This document shows positions 8,093 to 12,460 of a stretch of 12,460 bases of DNA, piece by piece. The position numbers were made by a program, and so were the translations under genes. This DNA is from Vulcanococcus sp. SFB_649D_100_25 (GTDB lineage: Bacteria; Cyanobacteriota; Cyanobacteriia; PCC-6307; Cyanobiaceae), in the NCBI GenBank assembly GCA_030833825.1, contig JAURGL010000039.1, forward strand, positions 1 to 12,460, given 5' to 3'. Within the stretch, counting starts at the first letter, position 1. The number at the start of each line of letters is the position of its first letter. The notes under the pieces are model-generated. The model was not told the DNA's origin. It searched no databases and saw only the letters and a program-made list of their open reading frames with translations.

Positions 8093-8158
8093 GAGCCTTG
8101 CATCGACAACGCAGTCACGTTGTCACAGCCACAATGCTGTGCGTTACGGGCTGCGCTC
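8093..8158. promoter_or_regulatory. Divergent CCB-like / terB promoter region with a dyad
   Basis: Only 66 nt separate two divergent genes, so both promoters and any operator must lie here or within the coding ends. A perfect inverted repeat, CACAGC-cacaat-GCTGTG, sits at 8124-8141, and a direct repeat of GTCAC at 8115-8119 and 8122-8126 partly overlaps it. The loop contains CACAAT, a weak -10 look-alike. No confident -35/-10 pair was found for either direction. Regulation by a DNA-binding protein is only inferred from the symmetry. Confidence 0.4.
8124..8141. repeat. 6-bp inverted repeat with 6-nt loop
   Basis: CACAGC (8124-8129) and GCTGTG (8136-8141) are perfect reverse complements separated by CACAAT. 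The site lies 17 nt before the terB ATG and 31 nt before the CCB-like GTG. It could be an operator half-site pair or a small RNA hairpin in the terB leader. It has no following T-run, so it does not resemble a terminator. Confidence 0.5.
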
Positions 8159-8584
8159 ATGGCCACCACCCCCATCGCAACGACGGCTGAAGCCTTTGCT
8201 GCTGTTGCACTCGCTGCGGTGGCCTGCGACGGTGAACTGGCCAATCTCGAGATCCGGGCCCTGCGCCAGCAGCTCGAGTACCGCAAGCCTTACCGGGACT
8301 ATTCCGAGCGGCAGATGGGTGATCTTTTGGATCGCCTGCTCGCCATCCTTCGCGCCCAGGGGGTCTCTGAGCTGATCCAACAGGCGGCGGCCGCCCTGGC
8401 GCCGGATCTCAAGGAGACAGCCCTGGCGATGGCCGCCAGCTTGATCCATGCCGACCACATTCAGACGCCGGAGGAAGTGGCTTTTCTCGAGGAGCTGGGG
8501 ACGTTGTTGGCGCTGGGCAGCGGACGGGCGACGCAGATTGTTGAGGTGATCTCGCTTTTGCACCGAGACAGCATCGCCAGCTGA
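8159..8584 (+). CDS. TerB-family (tellurite-resistance-like) protein
   Basis: This is a 141-residue all-helical protein with a TerB-type fold. The family signature appears twice: ACDGELANLE at residues 22-31 and HADHIQTPEE at 97-106. Each is the acidic loop-plus-glutamate that ends one helical half in this fold and can bind metal. There is no signal peptide or membrane helix, so it is probably soluble. The frame is open back to 8120, but the ATG at 8159 starts the conserved part (MATTPIATTAEAFAAVALAA). It heads the run terB-psb32-pxcA-cobU-trmL, 9 nt before psb32. The tellurite label comes from the family and does not imply tellurite resistance here; with photosynthetic membrane genes downstream, a membrane-stress or ion-related role is a guess. 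Confidence 0.78.
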   Translation: MATTPIATTAEAFAAVALAAVACDGELANLEIRALRQQLEYRKPYRDYSERQMGDLLDRLLAILRAQGVSELIQQAAAALAPDLKETALAMAASLIHADHIQTPEEVAFLEELGTLLALGSGRATQIVEVISLLHRDSIAS

Positions 8585-8593
8585 AGGCAGACT

Positions 8594-9301
8594 GTGGCGA
8601 GCTTCAAGCGATTGCCGGTGCGCTCTCTTCTCCGCAGCCAACTCTGGGCCCTGCTGATCAGCAGTGTGCTGGCGCTGGTGGTGTTGATCGCCCCGCCTGC
8701 TGCCCTGGCCACAGGTGCACAGAACTTTCCTGAGCAGCTCCCGGCCTCCCACGTCCTCGATCAGGCCGATCTCCTGAGCCGAGCGGCGAACGCAGACGTC
8801 AATCAGCGCCTGGAGAGCCTCAGTGATCAGCGTGTCGATGCGCGGCTGATCACCCTGCGCCGTTTGGATTACGGCACCAGCCTCGAGACCCTGGGCAAAT
8901 CCCTGCTGGAGCGTTGGCAGGGCGATGCTGGTGGTGAGCGTCTTCTGCTCCTTCTGATCGAAGCGCAGAACAACAGTGCCGCCGTCGTGGCTGGCAGTGG
9001 TCTCCAGGCTGAGCTCCCCGATTCGCTCCTGTCCAGCACCGCCATCAGCACGATGGGCCTGCCGCTGCGCGAGGGCGCCCGCTACCGCCAGGCCAGCCTG
9101 GATGCTCTGGCTCGCCTTGAAGTGGTGTTGAACGGTCAGGAGGATCCAGGCCCGCCACAGCTGCTGGAGCGGATGCCGGTTGAAACCAACATTCCCACCA
9201 AGGAAGAGACGGCCTCCAGCAATGCCTTCCTCTGGGTTGTCGTTCTGCTGGTGGTTGGCACGTTGGTTCCGATGATCACCTGGTGGGTCTTCTCCCGCTG
9301 A
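8594..9301 (+). CDS. psb32: TPM-domain membrane protein, probable photosystem II repair protein Psb32
   Basis: This is a 235-residue protein. An N-terminal signal or anchor (basic residues 5-14, hydrophobic 18-34) ends in an ALA cleavage-like site at 37-39. A TPM domain spans about residues 50-175 (LDQADLLSRAANADVNQRLE at the start, then RLLLLLIEAQNNSAAVVAGS). A C-terminal membrane helix follows at about 211-231. The DPGPP segment and the acidic linker before the last helix agree with cyanobacterial Psb32, which protects photosystem II from photodamage and speeds its repair. The bulk should face the lumen or periplasm. Translation starts at a GTG with AAGG 6 nt upstream. It is 9 nt after terB and 7 nt before pxcA. 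The TPM fold is secure, and the Psb32 identity is likely from length and topology. Confidence 0.8.
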   Translation: MASFKRLPVRSLLRSQLWALLISSVLALVVLIAPPAALATGAQNFPEQLPASHVLDQADLLSRAANADVNQRLESLSDQRVDARLITLRRLDYGTSLETLGKSLLERWQGDAGGERLLLLLIEAQNNSAAVVAGSGLQAELPDSLLSSTAISTMGLPLREGARYRQASLDALARLEVVLNGQEDPGPPQLLERMPVETNIPTKEETASSNAFLWVVVLLVVGTLVPMITWWVFSR

Positions 9302-9308
9302 GGCATCC

Positions 9309-10454
9309 ATGGGACTCACCGATTGGATTGGCAGCTTTGATCGCGCCAGCGCGAGCGATCTGAGCAACAACCTCGAACGTGCCTATGAGGCAGCGCTGCT
9401 GATTCAGAGCCTCGAGCTGGAGTACTACAACGACCGCCCGGTGCGCCCAGAGCTGGAGCTCAGCATCCCCAAAGCCGCCAAGGCCCAGATGCTGCGGCGC
9501 TTCCGGGCTGCTCTACAGGTCGCCCAGGACAACCTCAGCGCCGTGGCCCCCCTGCGCAGCGAGCTCGATAGCCAAGAGCTGCGGCAGTTGCAATTGGTCG
9601 AGGGCGTTCTCTCCCGCTACGGCCGCAGCCGACCGGTGACCCCAACCCTCTCGCGCTCACCAGAGATGCTGCCCCGCAGCCTCCTGGGCATGTTTGACGG
9701 CGTCCGCCGTCAGCTCGATCCCGAGGCGGAAGCCTCCGTCGTGGCCGGGTTCCGGCGGCGCCGTGATTCCACCTTGGTCTCCCTGCGCATTTTTCTGCTG
9801 CTGGTGCTGGTGCCACTTGTGGTCCAACAAACCAGCCGCACGCTGGTGATCTCACCGCTGATGGATCGCTACGCGCCGGAGATCCCCTTCCTGAACTACA
9901 CCAAGCCCCATCTTCAGGAGCAGGCGGTCAACAAGTTGCGCCTCTACCAGCAGGAACTGGAATTCGAGGCCTACCTGGAAGGCAAGCAGCCCCCCTCACC
10001 GGAGGAGATCCAGGCCTCCCTGGCGCGGAGAGCCAATGAGCTCAAGGACGAGGCCGACGGGGAGAGTCTCGAGGCCACCAAGAACGTCCTCGCCGATCTC
10101 GCGGCCCTGGTGGGCTTTGTCCTGGTCTGCCTGGCCGGTCGCCGTGATCTTCAGGTGTTGCGGGGCTTCCTGGATGAGGCGGTCTACGGCCTGAGTGACA
10201 GCGCCAAGGCCTTCGCAATCATCCTCTTCACCGACATCTTTGTGGGCTTCCATAGCCCTGAGGGATGGACCGTCCTGCTGGATGGGATTGCCCATCACCT
10301 CGGCCTGCCGGCGGAGGAGAACTTCATCCTCCTGTTCATCGCCACCTTCCCGGTGGTGCTCGCCACGATTTTCAAGTACTGGATCTTCCGCTATCTGAAC
10401 CGCGTCTCCCCATCTGCGGTGGCCACCCTGAAGAACATGAACGGTGGTGGCTGA
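9309..10454 (+). CDS. pxcA: Proton extrusion protein PxcA (CemA-like)
   Basis: This is a 381-residue protein of the PxcA/CemA family, which is needed for light-induced proton exchange across the cyanobacterial cytoplasmic membrane or the chloroplast envelope and thereby supports inorganic carbon uptake. A soluble N-terminal half is followed by four hydrophobic segments at about 158-176, 260-279, 301-316 and 338-361. CemA-like hallmarks are LVPLVVQQTSRTLVISPLMD after the first helix, TDIFVGFHSPEGWTVLLD between the third and fourth, and FKYWIFRYLNRVSPSAVAT at the C-terminus. Between helices one and two lies a charged, probably coiled-coil stretch (about 200-257). The ATG at 9309 lies 7 nt after psb32. 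Its end overlaps cobU by 11 nt. Placement after psb32 suggests joint expression under light stress, which is an inference. Confidence 0.95.
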   Translation: MGLTDWIGSFDRASASDLSNNLERAYEAALLIQSLELEYYNDRPVRPELELSIPKAAKAQMLRRFRAALQVAQDNLSAVAPLRSELDSQELRQLQLVEGVLSRYGRSRPVTPTLSRSPEMLPRSLLGMFDGVRRQLDPEAEASVVAGFRRRRDSTLVSLRIFLLLVLVPLVVQQTSRTLVISPLMDRYAPEIPFLNYTKPHLQEQAVNKLRLYQQELEFEAYLEGKQPPSPEEIQASLARRANELKDEADGESLEATKNVLADLAALVGFVLVCLAGRRDLQVLRGFLDEAVYGLSDSAKAFAIILFTDIFVGFHSPEGWTVLLDGIAHHLGLPAEENFILLFIATFPVVLATIFKYWIFRYLNRVSPSAVATLKNMNGGG

Positions 10455-11040
10455 TCCCAGCCCCGGGGCTGGTCTGGTTCTCATCAGTGGCCCCAGCCGC
10501 AGTGGCAAGAGCCGCTGGGCAGAGCATTTGGCGGCTTCGCTGGGCGAGAGGGTCGTCTACCTGGCGACTGGGGCTCCCCCCGGCGAGGACAGTGCCTGGG
10601 CCGAGCGGGTGGCCCTGCATCAGCGCAGGCGGCCTGCCCATTGGCGCAGCCTTGAGGTGGGCGGCGAGCTCATCGCCGCTCTCCAGGACAAGCAACTGGA
10701 TGGGCAGGTCCTGCTGATCGACTCCCTCGGCACCTGGGTGGCTCAGCATCTCTCCAGCGACAGCGCCCACTGGGGCGACCTCTGCGCCGAGCTGCTCGAG
10801 ACCCTGTCCTCCCTACCCATGCCTGTGCTGCTCGTCTGTGAGGAAGTGGGCTGGGGGGTGGTCCCGCCGACGGCCATCGGTGGGTTGTTCCGCGACCGGA
10901 TGGGAGCCCTGCAGCAGGAGCTCGGCGCCATCAGCCATCAGTCCTGGTTGGTGGTGGCCGGTCGGGCCATCGATGTGATGAAACTGGGGGTGCCGGTCCC
11001 ATCACTCGACCATGCCCAGGGTGGTTCTGTATCAGCCTGA
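10444..11040 (+). CDS. cobU: Bifunctional adenosylcobinamide kinase / adenosylcobinamide-phosphate guanylyltransferase
   Basis: This 198-residue enzyme (CobU/CobP) phosphorylates adenosylcobinamide and then attaches GMP, building the nucleotide loop of cobamides. The P-loop is GPSRSGKS at residues 16-23. H59 in ALHQRRRPAHW aligns with the histidine that Salmonella CobU guanylylates (H46). Family segments follow: IDSLGTWVAQHL, EEVGWGVVPP, FRDRMGALQQ and WLVVAGRAI. The start is a GTG at 10444, with a second GTG at 10447 equally possible. Either way it begins inside the pxcA 3' end. The last 29 nt overlap trmL. Picocyanobacteria are known to make pseudocobalamin, used by enzymes such as methionine synthase. 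No other cobamide gene is nearby, so its position in this operon looks incidental. Confidence 0.93.
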   Translation: MVADPSPGAGLVLISGPSRSGKSRWAEHLAASLGERVVYLATGAPPGEDSAWAERVALHQRRRPAHWRSLEVGGELIAALQDKQLDGQVLLIDSLGTWVAQHLSSDSAHWGDLCAELLETLSSLPMPVLLVCEEVGWGVVPPTAIGGLFRDRMGALQQELGAISHQSWLVVAGRAIDVMKLGVPVPSLDHAQGGSVSA

Positions 11041-11485
11041 GATCCCACCGAACACCGGCAATGTCGCCCGCACCTGCGCGGCCACCTGCACGGAACTGCA
11101 CCTGATCGAACCCCTTGGTTTCGAGATCAGTGATCGCACCTTGAAACGGGCAGGGCTGGATTACTGGCCCTGGGTGGAGCTGAGCCGGCACCGTGACTGG
11201 CAGGCCTTTCTTGAGCACCGGGAGAGCCGTGGTGGACGGCTTCTGGCCCTGAGCCGGCACGCCAGTGACCCTTACCATCACTTGCGCTACCAGCCGGACG
11301 ACTGGCTCCTTTTCGGTCGAGAGACCACAGGCCTGCCGCCGGAGCTGCTGACCCAGGCCGACCATCGCCTCACGATCCCGATGCCAGGGGCCATCGATCG
11401 CGGCGGCGGTGTGCGAAGCCTGAATCTCTCCACCTCGGTGGGAGTGGTTCTGTTTGAAGCACTGCGGCAATTGGACATGGGCTAA
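11012..11485 (+). CDS. trmL: tRNA (cytidine(34)-2'-O)-methyltransferase TrmL
   Basis: This is a 157-residue SPOUT-class RNA methyltransferase that uses S-adenosylmethionine to 2'-O-methylate the wobble base of certain leucine tRNAs. The three SPOUT motifs are visible: PEIPPNTGNVARTCAAT at about residues 9-25, LLFGRETTGLPPELL at about 99-113, and IPMPGAIDRGGGVRSLNLS at about 121-139, which forms the trefoil-knot cofactor site. The length is typical of the minimal TrmL form, which acts as a dimer. The ATG at 11012 lies inside cobU, giving a 29-nt overlap and probable translational coupling. It ends the five-gene run. The inserted GGG in the last motif, where many homologues have a shorter turn, is a minor variation. 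Confidence 0.92.
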   Translation: MPRVVLYQPEIPPNTGNVARTCAATCTELHLIEPLGFEISDRTLKRAGLDYWPWVELSRHRDWQAFLEHRESRGGRLLALSRHASDPYHHLRYQPDDWLLFGRETTGLPPELLTQADHRLTIPMPGAIDRGGGVRSLNLSTSVGVVLFEALRQLDMG

Positions 11486-11640
11486 TCCATTGCAGCGCAG
11501 CCTGTCTCAACTGTCTTTTTCTACTTGGTCAACCCAAAGAGTGACCATTGCGACTTGCGCAGGGTCGCGCTGGTCGTTAATCTCGCGCCGTCCGGTGGAT
11601 GTTGGCTTCTCCGCTGGGTTTGACCTTTGGCCAATTTTGA
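11486..11640 (+). promoter_or_regulatory. trmL / M23 peptidase intergenic region, probable promoter
   Basis: This 155-nt spacer is less GC-rich than the flanking genes. It contains a T-run (CTTTTTCT, about 11514-11521) with no clear stem before it, so termination after trmL is uncertain. A weak promoter candidate is TTGCGC (11555-11560) with GTTAAT (11576-11581), spaced 15 nt. TTGACC at 11620-11625 lies too close to the next start to act as its -35. No RNA gene or convincing small reading frame was seen. A separate transcription unit for the peptidase is inferred. Confidence 0.35.
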
Positions 11641-12460
11641 ATGAAGCCTGTCCAGTTTCTGATAACAACCGCCGTCAGCACCGCAGCCCTTGGGGCCACT
11701 GGATCGGTGGTCCTTCCTTCCCTCGCTGATTCCAGGCCCGGAAGCCTCCCAGCCCTTTCAGCACCCCCTGCCCTCTCCCCCGATCTCCTCGCCACCAAGC
11801 CAGAAACCGACAAGATCTGGGTCAAGGCCCGCAAACCCCTTCCCCTTGAAGAGCTCGCTCGCGAGATCAGCGAAGACAGCGGCTTGATCGCCAAGCTCAA
11901 CGACGTCGACAAGGATCACGATTTCAAGGCTGGTGATTGGCTGGTGCTTCCCAGCAAGGCCAGCAAGCAGGCGAAGCGCGTTCCGGCGATTGACACCACT
12001 GAGCTGCGCCGCTCAGCCCCGCTCTCGGCACCCCCAGAACCCCAGCCGCTCGAGACAGCCCGCATCCGCTTCGGGGACAGCCTCGGCAAAGTCGCCCAGC
12101 GCTACAACCTCAGCATCCAGGAACTGCTGAAACTCAACCCCGGTCTTCGCGCAGCCCGGTTGGTGGTTGGCACCCCCATTCGCGTGGCTCAGGCGTCCGC
12201 CGGTCGTAGCCGGCTTGTCCTTGGTCTCAAGCCCCTCGGCTCCGGCGGTCTCAGCTGGCCTGACCAGGGAGAATTTGGTTTCGGCGAAGGCAGTGAGCTC
12301 TTCAATGACACCGGTTGGATCTGGCCCACCAAGGGGATCTTCACCTCCGGCTACGGCTGGCGTTGGGGCCGCATGCACCGCGGCATCGATGTCGCCAACA
12401 ACATCGGCACCCCGATCATGGCTGCCAAGTCAGGGCAAGTGGTGTCTGCCGGTTGGGATG
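11641..12460 (+). CDS. LysM-containing M23-family metallopeptidase, 5' portion
   Basis: The frame opened by the ATG at 11641, directly after an in-frame TGA at 11638-11640, stays open to the right edge. It encodes at least 273 residues and is therefore partial. A signal-like N-terminus (K2, hydrophobic 6-25, SLA at 27-29) suggests export. Two LysM-like repeats follow: residues about 57-107 (LPLEELAREISEDSGLIAKL...) and about 140-183 (FGDSLGKVAQRYNLSIQELL...), which should bind peptidoglycan. A proline-rich linker lies between them. The M23 (LytM) domain begins near W228 with FTSGYGWRWGRMHRGIDVAN, which holds the zinc ligands H246 and D250. The last visible residues, AAKSGQVVSAGWD, are typical of the family. 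The HxH motif lies beyond the edge. It probably cleaves peptidoglycan crosslinks or activates amidases during growth and division. Confidence 0.93.
   Translation, partial: MKPVQFLITTAVSTAALGATGSVVLPSLADSRPGSLPALSAPPALSPDLLATKPETDKIWVKARKPLPLEELAREISEDSGLIAKLNDVDKDHDFKAGDWLVLPSKASKQAKRVPAIDTTELRRSAPLSAPPEPQPLETARIRFGDSLGKVAQRYNLSIQELLKLNPGLRAARLVVGTPIRVAQASAGRSRLVLGLKPLGSGGLSWPDQGEFGFGEGSELFNDTGWIWPTKGIFTSGYGWRWGRMHRGIDVANNIGTPIMAAKSGQVVSAGWD

Noticed and set aside
8144..9370. 408-codon open frame on the minus strand opposite terB and psb32
   Set aside because: It runs across two well-supported genes and into pxcA. Its product is rich in Q, G and R, has no recognisable domain, and is explained by codon bias in GC-rich DNA.
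11505..11525. Possible intrinsic terminator after trmL
   Set aside because: There is a T-run, but no stable GC-rich stem directly precedes it.
11454..11729. 91-codon plus-strand frame bridging trmL and the peptidase gene
   Set aside because: It overlaps both real genes in another frame, has no ribosome-binding site, and gives a composition unlike a real protein.
1..12460. CRISPR array, transposon, prophage or defence system
   Set aside because: No spaced repeats, transposase, integrase or nuclease-cluster motifs were seen. Gene content is housekeeping and photosynthetic, with even base composition.

Overview
The window looks like core chromosome from a high-GC unicellular picocyanobacterium (marine Synechococcus or Cyanobium type). 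The evidence is a set of cyanobacterial and plastid-lineage genes: a PxcA/CemA-type proton-extrusion protein, a Psb32-type TPM protein and a CCB2/CCB4-like (complex C cofactor assembly) protein. Ribosomal proteins bL33 and bS18 sit next to a divergent pheT. No copy of the cyanobacterial HIP1 octamer GCGATCGC was noticed, which is usual for marine picocyanobacteria. Species cannot be fixed from the sequence alone.

Layout. (1) 1-212, minus: N-terminus of pheT, leaving the window on the left. (2) 329-2834, plus: rpmG, rpsR and an RNase II/R-type exoribonuclease, a translation and RNA-decay operon. (3) 2838-4661, minus: an FAD-dependent oxidoreductase of unknown substrate, meeting the RNase gene tail to tail with a 3-nt gap. 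(4) 4739-7497, plus: metG overlapped by 4 nt by a long LptC-like lipoprotein gene. (5) 7436-8092, minus: the CCB-like membrane protein gene, whose 3' end overlaps the lptC 3' end by 62 nt. (6) 8159-11485, plus: a tight five-gene run of terB-like, psb32, pxcA, cobU and trmL, with gaps of 9 and 7 nt followed by overlaps of 11 and 29 nt. (7) 11641-12460, plus: the start of a LysM/M23 cell-wall peptidase gene that runs off the right edge.

Functional themes are translation (pheT, rpmG, rpsR, metG, trmL), RNA decay, photosynthetic membrane upkeep and proton balance (CCB-like, psb32, pxcA, perhaps terB), envelope biogenesis (lptC, M23 peptidase) and cobamide synthesis (cobU). The run terB-psb32-pxcA is the most suggestive functional grouping. 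It pairs a small soluble TerB-fold protein with two thylakoid or cytoplasmic membrane proteins linked to photosystem II repair and light-driven proton exchange.

There are no mobile elements, CRISPR arrays, tRNA or rRNA genes, or obvious horizontally acquired segments. I saw no convincing undescribed system. The items worth a second look are the uncharacterised oxidoreductase, the terB-psb32-pxcA module, the gene overlaps, and a dyad in the short divergent CCB/terB promoter region. No gap between genes exceeds about 155 bases.
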